A DNA stretch of 64,000 bases from NCBI RefSeq assembly GCF_050596425.1, contig NZ_CP192292.1, positions 2,480,001-2,544,000 on the forward strand, given 5' to 3'. Positions 43,069 through 52,590 of the stretch are shown piece by piece. Origin of the DNA: G963665925 sp050596425. GTDB taxonomy: Bacteria; Bacillota; Clostridia; Peptostreptococcales; Acidaminobacteraceae. Position numbers and translations under genes: made by a program. The stretch's first letter is position 1, and each line of letters starts with the position of its first letter. A model generated the notes under the pieces. That model made no database searches. It saw only the letters and a program-made list of their open reading frames with translations, and was not told the origin of the DNA.

Positions 43069-44835
43069 CTATTCTTGAAGAGCCTTAATAATTGTTTCTA
43101 GCTTTTCTGACCACTTACGAGCCAATTCAAAGTCCATATCTTGAAGGGCATGAGCCACTTTGATCTCGTATTCTTTTTTACGGTCTTCAATCTCTAAATA
43201 GTTCTTGTTGAAATGGTTTTTATAAATCATTTTTCTAAACTTTCGCATACTGACTTTTCGTATGGTTTTATCATCAATGTATAGAACATAATCCATACAA
43301 TTTACAATAGAATAGAAATCGTGTGAAATCATGACAACTGCGCCTTTGAATTTTTCTATGGCTTCTTCTAAGGCAATCTGAGAATGAGTATCCAAATGAC
43401 TTGTCGGTTCATCCAGTAAGAGTAAGTCATAAGGTTTTGCCCCCACTTTTGCCAGCTGCAATATGTTTTTTTCTCCGCCAGATAGGGAAGAAATCTTTTG
43501 GTCTAGGTTATCCAGTTCAAATCCATATCGTCTTAGATACATTCGTATTTCGCGATATGAATCAAAGCCTGCCTCAACGAACTCTTCAGTTACTGTATTA
43601 TCTTCACAAAGTGTTTCGCCTTGATTTTGTGACAAGTAGCCCATTTTAACAGAGTCTTTGACAATGATCTCCTCATGCATATTTTTGTATATATGTCTAA
43701 GAAGGGTTGTTTTACCTGTTCCATTTGGACCAATTAAAGCTATTTTTTCACCTGGATTCACATCAAAATTAACGTCTTTTAAAAGCACATCATCAAATGC
43801 TAAGGCGTAGTCTTTAACAGACAAGATAGGTTCATTGACCGCATGATCTTCATCATCAGATACCGATTCGGGTGAAAGAAACTCAATTTTAGGTTTTTTA
43901 ATTTCAACGAATGGAGCCTGTGTGCGTCTGGCTTCAAGGCGTTCTTGAAACTTGACTCTGGCCTTAAGAGACTTTCCGCGAGCCGCTTCAGCATTGTGCG
44001 TTGCAATAAATCGGAGCTTATCTATGAGTATTCCATTACGCTCAATTTCCTCATCATCAGCAATAGATTGTTCTTGTAAGTCAATTTTGCTTTGAAGAAG
44101 GGAAAGATTATAATCCACATAAATGCCTTCAAAGGTCTGAAGGTCTCCATTTTCAAGATGCATTATCTTATTAAAGCAGTGGTTGAGAAGGTATCTATTG
44201 TGCGTAATAATCAAGAGCATACCCTTGTAGGCATTCATAAGCTTTTTCAAACCATTTAGATTTTCGAAATCAAGGAAAACATCTGGTTCGTCCATAATCA
44301 ATAGTTCAGGTCGTCCAAGCATGTTCTTAATGATTTGAATAAGTTTAAACTCACCACCACTTAGGTCTGTGACCTTTAAGTCTCTAATATGAGTTAAATT
44401 AGCTAGATAGAGGTTCTTTTCTATAATGGATTCATAGTTGTCCCCACCAATTGCTTCCAGGGCGTCCAAAGCATTCTGGTAGTCTTCCATTAGACTTTCT
44501 AGATCTTCTGATGAGGCCATTTCCTCGCATATTCTTGTGATTTTAGATTCCAAAGCTTTAAAATCTTCTGAAATATAATCCATCACTGTCATGTCCGATT
44601 TTTCTTCGAGTTGAGAAAACTGCTTAACATAACCAATTCGGCAGGCCGAATCAATTTCTACCTTACCGTCATATAGATAGTCGTCCGGGTTTAAAAGTAT
44701 ATTTATGAGCGTGCTTTTGCCAGTGCCACTTGTTCCAATGAAAGCACAGTGATCACCTTGCTCTATGCTAAATGAAACTTCATTATACAAATCCTTCTGG
44801 GGAAAAGAATAACTTAATTTTGTAACGTTAATCAT
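43069..44835 (-). CDS. ABC-F family ATPase
   Basis: This 588-residue soluble protein has two ABC ATPase domains and no membrane part. Domain 1 has Walker A GTSGTGKST near 34-42, signature LSGGE near 159 and MDEPDVFLDF near 181-190. Domain 2 has Walker A GPNGTGKTT near 373-381, signature LSGGEKN near 446 and LLDEPTSHLD near 468-477. ABC-F proteins act on the ribosome and some give antibiotic resistance by target protection. ATG 44835 has GGAAGG 8 bases upstream; an ATG at 44850 does not. The C-terminus is a charged helical tail. Confidence 0.88.
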   Translation of the reverse strand: MINVTKLSYSFPQKDLYNEVSFSIEQGDHCAFIGTSGTGKSTLINILLNPDDYLYDGKVEIDSACRIGYVKQFSQLEEKSDMTVMDYISEDFKALESKITRICEEMASSEDLESLMEDYQNALDALEAIGGDNYESIIEKNLYLANLTHIRDLKVTDLSGGEFKLIQIIKNMLGRPELLIMDEPDVFLDFENLNGLKKLMNAYKGMLLIITHNRYLLNHCFNKIMHLENGDLQTFEGIYVDYNLSLLQSKIDLQEQSIADDEEIERNGILIDKLRFIATHNAEAARGKSLKARVKFQERLEARRTQAPFVEIKKPKIEFLSPESVSDDEDHAVNEPILSVKDYALAFDDVLLKDVNFDVNPGEKIALIGPNGTGKTTLLRHIYKNMHEEIIVKDSVKMGYLSQNQGETLCEDNTVTEEFVEAGFDSYREIRMYLRRYGFELDNLDQKISSLSGGEKNILQLAKVGAKPYDLLLLDEPTSHLDTHSQIALEEAIEKFKGAVVMISHDFYSIVNCMDYVLYIDDKTIRKVSMRKFRKMIYKNHFNKNYLEIEDRKKEYEIKVAHALQDMDFELARKWSEKLETIIKALQE

Positions 44836-45025
44836 AGTTCGACCTTCCATTCTTCAAATAGTGTATTAGAATGATAATTATTTACCCTTGTATAATCACA
44901 GAAAATCCGCCCTGCATCTATACATAGACGCCTGTAAGCAGATTTTCATAAAACTCTATGTCTTTTTACTTTTATATATGCATACTTAAAGTAGCATATC
45001 ATTTTTTTCAGTTCATTTCAATGCT

Positions 45026-46255
45026 TTAAACGGACTCCGAACCCAATATGGCCTTTATACGTTCTGAAATTGGTGGATGGGAGTAAGTCATTTTCACCAC
45101 AAGGGGGTGAGGGGTCAAATTTGAATAGTTTTCTCTTGCTAGGACCTTGAGGGCGCTCACCATATCAGTCGCATCTGTGGTCTTTGCAGCAAATGCATCC
45201 GCTCGGTACTCAGCCTTCCTAGAAAAATAAGACATGGGTATATTTAAAAGAATTCCAATAGGCTCCATTAAGATATTGAACAGTATTATTGAAAAACCAT
45301 AGTGAGCACTTGTAAATCCAAATGCTGTCGCAAATTGATCAGAACTCAAGAAAAAGGACAGAACATATAAAAAGCAAGCTGACTGAACAATCATAACAGC
45401 AAAGTTTCTTATTATATCCTTGTTTTTAAAATGGCCTATTTCATGAGCCAATATGCTTATGATTTCATTATTTGAACATTTTTCTACCAGTGTGTCATAT
45501 AAAATGATTTGTTTAAAATTACCGAAACCTGAAAAATAGGCATTGAGTTTGGTAGACCGTTTTGAAGCATCCATAATGCTTATTTTCTCAATTTCATATC
45601 CCGTGGAACGTGCAAGTTCTTTTGTTTTATCATAAAGCGGCCCTTGAGTTAAGGGGGTGAGCTTATTAAATATCTTTACAAAAACACGCGTATAAAGGAT
45701 GTTTATTGCAAGACTCACCATCACAATAAGCCCCCATGAATATATTATAGACTGATTGCCTAGGCGACTATACAAATGTAAAACAATATAAAGTATTGAG
45801 CCTCCTAAAACAGCAGACATCAAGGCCGTTTTTACTTGATCCAATACAAAGGTCTTGAGAGAAGAGGTGTTAAATCCGTACCTCTGTTCAATGCTGAAGG
45901 TTCTATAAACTTGAAATCCAATGGAAACAATATACTCGATCATGCCGTATAGGGCTAGAAAAAGTAATGATTGAAATATTGTATTTTGAGTTAAACGTGA
46001 AGTGTATTCAGCAATAAGGGGAAAGACACCCATAATGAGAAATACAATTATAATTGTTCGACCTGTGATCTTTTGAATCATACTGACCTTAGTGATTTCC
46101 ATCGAGTATTGCAACCACTTTTTATAGTCATTCTCATTGTAGACATCATCAACATTTTTGGGGACAGGGGCATGCCTATTCCTGTAGTTTAATATGGTTA
46201 AGGCAATATCAACTGCAAAAGCAATTAGAATGATACTTATTGTGAAAGCAAACAT
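45026..46255 (-). CDS. M48 family membrane metalloprotease (Ste24-like)
   Basis: This 409-residue integral membrane protease has at least five helices. The zinc motif HEIGHFKNKD is near residues 272-281, with the third ligand Glu in KAEYRADAFA near 347-356, as in CAAX prenyl protease-type M48 enzymes. It would clear or process membrane proteins. ATG 46255 has AAAGGAG 6 bases upstream and starts a typical membrane N-terminus; the frame is open to 46336 but without a ribosome site. Confidence 0.86.
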   Translation of the reverse strand: MFAFTISIILIAFAVDIALTILNYRNRHAPVPKNVDDVYNENDYKKWLQYSMEITKVSMIQKITGRTIIIVFLIMGVFPLIAEYTSRLTQNTIFQSLLFLALYGMIEYIVSIGFQVYRTFSIEQRYGFNTSSLKTFVLDQVKTALMSAVLGGSILYIVLHLYSRLGNQSIIYSWGLIVMVSLAINILYTRVFVKIFNKLTPLTQGPLYDKTKELARSTGYEIEKISIMDASKRSTKLNAYFSGFGNFKQIILYDTLVEKCSNNEIISILAHEIGHFKNKDIIRNFAVMIVQSACFLYVLSFFLSSDQFATAFGFTSAHYGFSIILFNILMEPIGILLNIPMSYFSRKAEYRADAFAAKTTDATDMVSALKVLARENYSNLTPHPLVVKMTYSHPPISERIKAILGSESV

Positions 46256-46369
46256 ACAAAGCTCCTTTGCTTGGCGATTCCGATTTAAAGGATGAGATCT
46301 GAGGGATGTGTTCATCCTCTCAAAGGACACAACCATTTATGAAATAACTATCAAAAGTTCATTATAACA

Positions 46370-47347
46370 TTATTTGAAACCCTTTTTAACGGATTCTCGG
46401 AACTTAACATTTGAGTTTGTGATCATCCTATCTGTTATTGTGTCGTACGCATAACGTGTTTGAACCCGCCTTAGGTCATTGATATAGATTTGATCCGGGT
46501 CAATTAAATCCGCTGTGTATGTCCAAAAGCTTTTTAGCTTGTCAACCAATGCTTTCTCAGTGGAAGGTCTACTTGAAAAATGGGCAACCACAGAATCGTG
46601 GAAGTTAATAAATTTTTCAAGAAGCTGTGCTTCTGTGAGTTGACTGTCATTAATAATTAGGGGCAATAGAGGGTTACGCATTGCCCCTCGTCCCAGCATA
46701 AAGTCGTTTATTGTGGGATAGCGGTCTCGAACATAGGTCAAATCCTCAGGTGTGTAAATATCACCATTGTATGTTACCACATGCTTTGACAAACCAAATA
46801 GAAGATCAAAAGCATCCAGGTCAACACGACCTTCATATTTTTGTAAACCGGTGCGCCCATGAATGGTTAAACCAGCTAGAGGATATTTATTTAATACCTT
46901 CATGACTTCTATACCCTCGTCTAAATCTTCATAGCCAAGTCGCATTTTTACAGTGACTTTAAAATTGGCACCGCTAAATACCTTATCAAGAAACTTATCG
47001 ACCATTTCTGGATACTGCATGATGCCTGACCCACGTAATTTTTTTGTGACCACTGGGAAGGGGCATCCAATATTCCAATTCACCTTGTCATATCCAAGTT
47101 CAACTAATTTATTTCCATAATTAAGAAAGTGGTCACCATTATTGCTTAAAAGCTGAGGGATAACCACAACATCATCATTATTCATTTCCTTATGAACATC
47201 TTTGAACAGCAAAGAACTCGATTGTCTGTCATCAGTTGTTACAATAAATGGGGCATGATATTCATCAAAGCCGCCTATATATTTCTTGTGTAAGTTTCTA
47301 TAATAAGCTAAAGTGACACCGTGAATCGGTGCTAGTACTAATCTCAT
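46370..47347 (-). CDS. dus: tRNA-dihydrouridine synthase family protein
   Basis: This 325-residue FMN TIM-barrel protein has the Dus motifs: APIHGVT near residues 6-12, VNWNIGCPFPVVTKKLRGSG near 88-107 with the catalytic Cys, VKMRLGYED near 136-144, TIHGRTGLQKYEG near 162-174 and MLGRGAMRNP near 221-230. It reduces uridines in tRNA using NAD(P)H. The start at ATG 47347 has AGGAG 7 bases upstream. It is divergent from the beta-lactamase gene. Confidence 0.88.
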   Translation of the reverse strand: MRLVLAPIHGVTLAYYRNLHKKYIGGFDEYHAPFIVTTDDRQSSSLLFKDVHKEMNNDDVVVIPQLLSNNGDHFLNYGNKLVELGYDKVNWNIGCPFPVVTKKLRGSGIMQYPEMVDKFLDKVFSGANFKVTVKMRLGYEDLDEGIEVMKVLNKYPLAGLTIHGRTGLQKYEGRVDLDAFDLLFGLSKHVVTYNGDIYTPEDLTYVRDRYPTINDFMLGRGAMRNPLLPLIINDSQLTEAQLLEKFINFHDSVVAHFSSRPSTEKALVDKLKSFWTYTADLIDPDQIYINDLRRVQTRYAYDTITDRMITNSNVKFRESVKKGFK

Positions 47348-47659
47348 ATACAATCTCCTATACCCTTAACAATCTCTTAGGTTCAGGCGCTTGTAAAAAT
47401 GTAATTCTACGCTCTCCTTATACTAAATAAAGAAATTTTGATTCTTAAATGTCTATATATGGTATAAGGAGGGTGTTTGAATGATATTTTGCAAGGCGCT
47501 CAGGTTATTATTCTAGCATATTCCCACCAGCAGTTGAAGAATTTAGTAAGATGGGGTAATATGGGGGAGTGTCAATAAAATATTTTGAACATACAACATG
47601 TTTTATTGTTCGAAAAGTGAATTATATAAATAGGAAAATCACAAGTGGGAGAGACACCA
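47348..47659. other. divergent intergenic region
   Basis: The dus and beta-lactamase genes diverge here. It contains an 11-codon ORF at 47481-47516 (MIFCKALRLLF) behind a strong AAGGAGGGTG, with no continuation. No clear promoter pair was assigned. Confidence 0.4.
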
Positions 47660-48514
47660 ATGAAGCGCTTAATACTATATATTACAACGGCATCCCTTAT
47701 CATCTTTTCTGGGCATAAATTAAAGTCTGACTATGAGCAGACAGTTCTTATCCCTGATGTTGATAAACTCAAAACAAATCAATCCCTGATGATTCAAATA
47801 CCAGATAAGTATCTTTCTGTTGAAAAAACGCTTTTCTTGCCAGTTACCATGATCGTGTTTGACCCTTCTAATGATGAAATAGATGGCTATTTCCTAGACA
47901 ACTTGAAAACACGCTATTCCCCATGTTCTACCTTTAAAATTCCCCACGCCTTATTTGCCTTAGATAGTGGCGTCGTAACTCAAGAAGATTCTTTTCAAAA
48001 GTGGAATGGAACGGACTATAGAGTGGAGGCGTGGAATAAGGACCAAACACTTGCAAGTGCCATAAAAAACTCAGTGGTATGGTATTTTGTGAATACCGCT
48101 GAAAAAATTGGACCAAAAACTATGCAAGCATACCTTGATAAAATTGACTACGGGAACAAAGATATGTCAGATAACGGGGCATTTTGGTTGAACGCATCAC
48201 TTGAAGTATCTGTTCTTGAACAACTTGATCTCTTAATAAAATTATATAACAATCAACTGCCTTTCTCCGCTGCAGACCAAGAATACGTTAAATCCCTTCT
48301 TCTACAAGAGAAGAAGGGCAATAGAAGCCTTTATGGTAAAACTGGAGGCGGGGACCACAATGGCTGGTTCATAGGGTACGTGGAAACACGCCTTGAAAAC
48401 AATGAAAAAGAAGTTGTTTATTTTGTCACGCATATGGGTGTCCATCCGTTTTCAAGCGGACAAGCTTCAAGGGATATATCAATTGCAACACTGGAGTATA
48501 GTGGACTGTATTAG
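47660..48514 (+). CDS. class D beta-lactamase (OXA-like)
   Basis: This 284-residue exported protein has a hydrophobic N-terminal signal or anchor (residues 5-18) and all class D motifs: STFK at 90-93 (nucleophile Ser90, carbamylated Lys93), SVV at 138-140, and KTG at 227-229 in YGKTGGG, followed by NGWFIGYVE. Spacing and length fit the family. It would hydrolyse beta-lactams outside the membrane. ATG 47660 has GGGAGAG 7 bases upstream. Base use resembles its neighbours, so it looks like a chromosomal gene and not a recent arrival. Confidence 0.9.
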   Translation: MKRLILYITTASLIIFSGHKLKSDYEQTVLIPDVDKLKTNQSLMIQIPDKYLSVEKTLFLPVTMIVFDPSNDEIDGYFLDNLKTRYSPCSTFKIPHALFALDSGVVTQEDSFQKWNGTDYRVEAWNKDQTLASAIKNSVVWYFVNTAEKIGPKTMQAYLDKIDYGNKDMSDNGAFWLNASLEVSVLEQLDLLIKLYNNQLPFSAADQEYVKSLLLQEKKGNRSLYGKTGGGDHNGWFIGYVETRLENNEKEVVYFVTHMGVHPFSSGQASRDISIATLEYSGLY

Positions 48515-48854
48515 GCTGACCACATCTGACAAAATTCAGACAGGAAGACATGTCAATATATAGCCCGCTTTCAAAATCTAATAAAACAATGATTTACAGA
48601 CAAAACATTATCTTATAATAATTATAGGGCGTAACCTGAAAGCCAATAATATAAGCACTTTGACCGAATCATGCATTTAAATAGTGTTTTTTTGAAAAAG
48701 ACGGTTGATTATATTACTAATTAGTGATATATTGTTGTTACAGGAAAAAGAAAAGAGAACATTCAAATATTTTTTTAGTTGTTTATCATTAATTAGTGAT
48801 ATATTGAATCGATATATCTAAAACCATTTGGATAATATGCAAAGGAGTTCAATT
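48515..48854 (+). promoter_or_regulatory. azoreductase control region with duplicated operator
   Basis: A 17 bp sequence TAATTAGTGATATATTG occurs at 48718-48734 and 48790-48806. Each copy sits in a near-palindrome (ACTAATTAGT; ATCATTAATTAGTGAT). Two copies 72 bases apart upstream of a flavin reductase suggest a repressor site, for example of MarR or HxlR type. Confidence 0.55.
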
Positions 48855-49490
48855 ATGAAGAAAGTTTTATTTATTACAGCCAATCCAAAATCAGAAAATC
48901 AATCGTTTAGCTTACAAGCGGGTAGACATTTTGTTGAAAAATATAAAGCCAATAATCCCACACATGAAGTTGTAGAAATTGATTTGTATAAGAAAGATAT
49001 TCCTTTTATTGATGAGGATGTTTTTAAAGCTTGGGATAAGCTGGGACGTGGTCAGGATTTCAGCAGTCTTTCGGTAGATGAACGCGAAAAAGTAGAAGCG
49101 ATTAACAGTTTCACTGATCAATTTATAAATGCAGATAAGTATGTTTTTGCAACACCAATGTGGAATTTCTCAATGCCACCAAAAATGAAGCTATACATCG
49201 ATACCCTCATGATTGCAGGCCGTACATTTGCATATACAGAAAATGGACCGAAAGGCTTGCTTGATGGCAAAAAAGCTTTACATGTCCATGCCAGTGGTGG
49301 TGTCTACAGTCAAGGGCCTGCACAAGCTATGGACTTTGGCAACAAATACTTACAGTCTGTTCTATCCTTCATGGGTGTCACTGATTTCGAGGCCGTTCTA
49401 CTTGAAGGCACAAATGTTCCAGACATCCCAGATGAAGAAATCAAAGAAAGTGCTTTGGAAGCCTTAGGCAGTCTAGCCAATAAGTTTTAG
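48855..49490 (+). CDS. azoR: FMN-dependent NADH-azoreductase
   Basis: This 211-residue flavodoxin-fold protein has the AzoR motifs: ITANPKSENQSFS near residues 7-19, FATPMWNFSMPPKMKLYID near 97-115 and HASGGVYSQ near 144-152. It reduces azo dyes and quinones with NADH through bound FMN. ATG 48855 has AAAGGAG 7 bases upstream. It is probably repressor-controlled through the repeated operator at 48718 and 48790. Confidence 0.9.
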   Translation: MKKVLFITANPKSENQSFSLQAGRHFVEKYKANNPTHEVVEIDLYKKDIPFIDEDVFKAWDKLGRGQDFSSLSVDEREKVEAINSFTDQFINADKYVFATPMWNFSMPPKMKLYIDTLMIAGRTFAYTENGPKGLLDGKKALHVHASGGVYSQGPAQAMDFGNKYLQSVLSFMGVTDFEAVLLEGTNVPDIPDEEIKESALEALGSLANKF

Positions 49491-49700
49491 CAGTCTTTCT
49501 TATCAAAACCTATTATGGTATAATTAGACAGAAGTCAAAAGTTCCAATCAGTAAACTTATTTTCTTTGGAGGCCATTTATGTTTGCAATTTTCATTTAGA
49601 CTCTCATACCCATATTTATGCAAGACAAATGTAGCATTAAATAGATAGTATCTGGCGATTCATTTAGAAAAGCCGATTGATTTGGTTGCAGGAGGTCATA

Positions 49701-49862
49701 ATGGCTCGAAAAAAGAAAGAGCATGTCTTATTTGATAGAATGGAACGTGTTCGTGTTCGAATGGATTTTAAATCATTGAATCAAAAAGAACAGGGACACT
49801 CAGGTTCAAAAAGTAAAAAGGAAAACACCAGAAAAATGCCAAGGGCTTCTATTAAAATTTAA
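49701..49862 (+). CDS. small basic protein
   Basis: This 53-residue, very lysine- and arginine-rich protein starts at ATG 49701 after GGAGGTCATA, an ideal ribosome site. It has no membrane segment or known motif. Basic composition suggests nucleic-acid or ribosome binding. It is followed by a perfect terminator at 49899-49941, supporting expression. Confidence 0.6.
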   Translation: MARKKKEHVLFDRMERVRVRMDFKSLNQKEQGHSGSKSKKENTRKMPRASIKI

Positions 49863-49898
49863 TAGTCCATAGTGTAAGATAGAATATTAAAATGTTTA

Positions 49899-49941
49899 AA
49901 AACCCGCTCATAATGTCCATTGAACATTATGAGCGGGTTTT
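49899..49941 (+). terminator. Rho-independent terminator
   Basis: A perfect 18 bp stem, AAAACCCGCTCATAATGT and its complement, with a short loop. A- and T-flanks make it possibly bidirectional. Confidence 0.85.
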
Positions 49942-50179
49942 ATGTGCATTGCTCTTGTATTGTGGTGTGTTTTAGTGGTATTTTGGGTATTTACTAAATG
50001 ATAGACTCTGAAGCCATCAATATTCATAATTATAGTAGAGCGACTTGCCAAATATGATTCGAGAACCCTTTCCATACCGTATATAGAATGTTTGATTCTT
50101 AAAAATCTATATTCAGTTAGGAGAGAGCCTTGATTTGTAATTTCGCAAGCAACTGAGTTTAGAAGCGTGTGGAGGTCTT
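49942..50179 (+). other. intergenic region before a membrane protein gene
   Basis: An AT-rich stretch with no gene or clear promoter assigned. Confidence 0.35.
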
Positions 50180-50743
50180 ATGTTAAAATCAAACCGAATG
50201 TTATCTGGTGTTTTACACTTCATACCTGCCATACAAATTTTAATAGTCATTTTACATGTGGCATTAAACATAGATAAAAGTTATCTCGTTTTGACATACC
50301 TACTGATCGTTGTCTCAATGGCCTTAGGCATTTTGAATATGCTCCACTTTATGTCAGACCATAAGTTAAGACAAATAGAGACTTTTTTATCAGATCAAAG
50401 TCACGAAGATGTTATGATAAAGAAAATTAGAAAAGCCCCTGTCAGCAACGAAGAAAAAATGTATCAGACCTTTATCAATATGTATTTTTCATGCTTTAAA
50501 AATCAGCCCACTCAGCAGCTTCTCATCTCACTGAACTGGGGCACTTCTTTATTTGTAATACTATATCTTGTTTATCCACTTGTGAGTCTTTCTAATAATG
50601 GGACTGCCACCTCTTTAGTGTTTTTTGGACTTTTTATTTTGGGGATTTTCAGCTTAATCACATACATTTATGCTGTCCTACTCAAAAGTAGAGTGGAAAC
50701 TCAAATTATTGAGTCCCATGTTTATAAGAAGCATCTTGATTAG
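50180..50743 (+). CDS. four-helix membrane protein of unknown function
   Basis: This 187-residue protein has predicted helices at about 10-30, 35-57, 115-137 and 145-168, with a cytoplasmic charged loop between the second and third. There is no signature motif I recognise. GTGGAGGTCTT precedes ATG 50180. It is followed by the remnant of a DUF1848 gene with its own ribosome site, so the two may once have been an operon. Confidence 0.6.
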   Translation: MLKSNRMLSGVLHFIPAIQILIVILHVALNIDKSYLVLTYLLIVVSMALGILNMLHFMSDHKLRQIETFLSDQSHEDVMIKKIRKAPVSNEEKMYQTFINMYFSCFKNQPTQQLLISLNWGTSLFVILYLVYPLVSLSNNGTATSLVFFGLFILGIFSLITYIYAVLLKSRVETQIIESHVYKKHLD

Positions 50744-50758
50744 AAGGAGATCTAATAT

Positions 50759-51042
50759 ATGATTATCAGTGCAAGTCGGCGTACAGATATTCCAGCCTAT
50801 CATAGCGAGTGGTTCTTAAATAGACTCAAACTTGTGGCTGCATCACCAGTATAGATATAGGCGCATATAACACATGTCATAATGGATGTGTTTATTGCTA
50901 TGCCAATCTAAACCATGTGCCCAATCCTGATGATCAAAGCCAACCAATACTTGGAAACCCTTTGACAGGTTCTGAAAAAATTATTGAAAAAGAACCATAC
51001 AATACCTTTTCTAAACAAATTTCTCTTATAAATTTACCGTAA
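50759..51042 (+). pseudogene. decayed DUF1848 family gene
   Basis: It starts properly with AAGGAG and ATG 50759, encoding MIISASRRTDIPAYHSEWF, the hallmark N-terminus of DUF1848, but stops at codon 32. In another frame, 50854-51042 encodes DIGAYNTCHNGCVYCYANLN and a NPLTGSEK segment up to TAA, the C-terminal CxxxCxxC block of the same family. About 200 residues between these parts are missing. An internal deletion has destroyed the gene. Confidence 0.75.
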
Positions 51043-51088
51043 TATCTCATATATTTACATCGTTTAACTACTTTTTTCTTCTTTTCAG

Positions 51089-51097
51089 TGGTATAAT
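51089..51097 (+). promoter_or_regulatory. extended -10 promoter of the diguanylate cyclase gene
   Basis: TGGTATAAT is a consensus extended -10, 36 bases before the ATG. Confidence 0.6.
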
Positions 51098-51133
51098 GTG
51101 ACTAAAGTCTTATGCTGAAAGGATTAAAGTACT

Positions 51134-52195
51134 ATGTCTATGCTAAATAAGTACATTGATTGGTACATCAAATTGTATATTGAAGAAACTTATTTTACAA
51201 AACGCAAGGCTAAATATATGGCTCATTTGATGCACTACCTTATATTTGCAGTTTTGTTTATTATATCTTTTGAAATGATTCTTGTAGACTTCACGCCTTA
51301 TGTGGCATATTCTGGTTTTATTGCCATTGTATTTTTCACTTTTATCCTAATGCTTTTAAGAAATAGACATCTTACCTTGTCCATAAATTTCATGATTTTT
51401 GCAGGTATAATACGCCTATTCATGATCTATTTCTATCCCACACCATATCAGTTTTATGTCATGTCACTTGTTAATATACTCATCTTAGCTGTTATTCATA
51501 CTGAGAAATACCAGTTCAATGCAATGGCCTACAGTGTCTTTCTCATGATGGTCTTTCGCATACCCATAACATGGAATTTGATAGAAAAATCAGGTCTTCA
51601 CTGGCGGGCTCTGACGCAGTCAATATACGCCTGTGTTTTTCTGGCTATATTTATTCTCATGTGTAATTTTTTGGTTCGAATTATAAATGAAGAAATCAGC
51701 AAAACTGTTTTACTGCAAAAGTCAGCCTACACAGATCATTTAACTGGTCTTAAAAATAGACGTTATTTTTGGGAGATAATCGACGGTTCAGATATGCTCA
51801 AGTCTTCATACTCCATCATACTTTTCGATATAGACCATTTTAAGCAAATCAACGACACATTTGGTCATGATATAGGGGATGAAGTTTTAAAGCACCTTTC
51901 AGCCATCGCTGACAAAACCCTTGGTGACAAGGGACAAATTTTTCGCTGGGGTGGGGAAGAGTTCCTTATATTTTTACCTCGAATGCGAAAGGAAAACGTT
52001 GACAAGCTCTGTGAAGCCATCAGAAAAAACGTACAAACTGATATTCAAGCACAAGGTATTCGCATCACTGTCAGTATTGGTGTTTCTGAAAACGGTGACC
52101 AGCTCAGCATTAATCAGGTTATTGCTAATGCTGATCAAGCCATGTACGCTGCAAAGTGCTCTGGACGCAATCAAATATGTTATATGACCGTATAA
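51134..52195 (+). CDS. membrane diguanylate cyclase (GGDEF)
   Basis: This 353-residue protein has about six membrane helices in residues 25-190 and a GGDEF domain after it: HLTGLKNRRYF near 199-209, FDIDHFKQIND near 236-246 and RWGGEEFLIF near 277-286, an active GGEEF. It makes cyclic di-GMP in response to an unknown membrane or external signal. AAAGGA precedes ATG 51134. It is followed by a terminator. Confidence 0.9.
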   Translation: MSMLNKYIDWYIKLYIEETYFTKRKAKYMAHLMHYLIFAVLFIISFEMILVDFTPYVAYSGFIAIVFFTFILMLLRNRHLTLSINFMIFAGIIRLFMIYFYPTPYQFYVMSLVNILILAVIHTEKYQFNAMAYSVFLMMVFRIPITWNLIEKSGLHWRALTQSIYACVFLAIFILMCNFLVRIINEEISKTVLLQKSAYTDHLTGLKNRRYFWEIIDGSDMLKSSYSIILFDIDHFKQINDTFGHDIGDEVLKHLSAIADKTLGDKGQIFRWGGEEFLIFLPRMRKENVDKLCEAIRKNVQTDIQAQGIRITVSIGVSENGDQLSINQVIANADQAMYAAKCSGRNQICYMTV

Positions 52196-52268
52196 ATTCA
52201 TTGTATATAATTTATAAATATTGCAAACCAGTAAATAGAACCATATATTATACAGTTAAGATTTTGAA

Positions 52269-52297
52269 AAAATACGAGTGTAAAAGCTCGTATTTTT
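52269..52297 (+). terminator. Rho-independent terminator
   Basis: Stem AATACGAG/CTCGTATT is followed by TTT. Confidence 0.75.
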
Positions 52298-52404
52298 GTG
52301 TGTCTTATTAAGTGTCTGAAAACAACTTATTCACCGCTTAAAAATCACATTTTTTCGACCTTGTCAAATATATACAGAGTCTTATATATGTCAATATAGA
52401 TTGA

Positions 52405-52590
52405 GTGAAATTCATAAAAATATTTAAGTTGCTTTTTCTTCAGAATCCATTTATATTTTTCTTAAAGAAGGGACTTGTAAAGATAATACAATTTACAAGA
52501 ACCACTGCAGATAAGGCTTTTGACTATGCGTCAGGTCTCCTTATCTGGGTTTTTCAATCTATAATAATTTGGAGAGGAATGCGTAAATGA
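52405..52590 (+). CDS. small hydrophobic protein upstream of the ACP-like gene
   Basis: This 61-residue protein starts at GTG 52405 without a strong ribosome site. It has a hydrophobic N-terminal segment (about 5-27) and another at about 43-57. Its stop overlaps the ATG of the next gene (ATGA), which suggests translational coupling and supports it as real. No family recognised. Confidence 0.5.
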   Translation: MKFIKIFKLLFLQNPFIFFLKKGLVKIIQFTRTTADKAFDYASGLLIWVFQSIIIWRGMRK

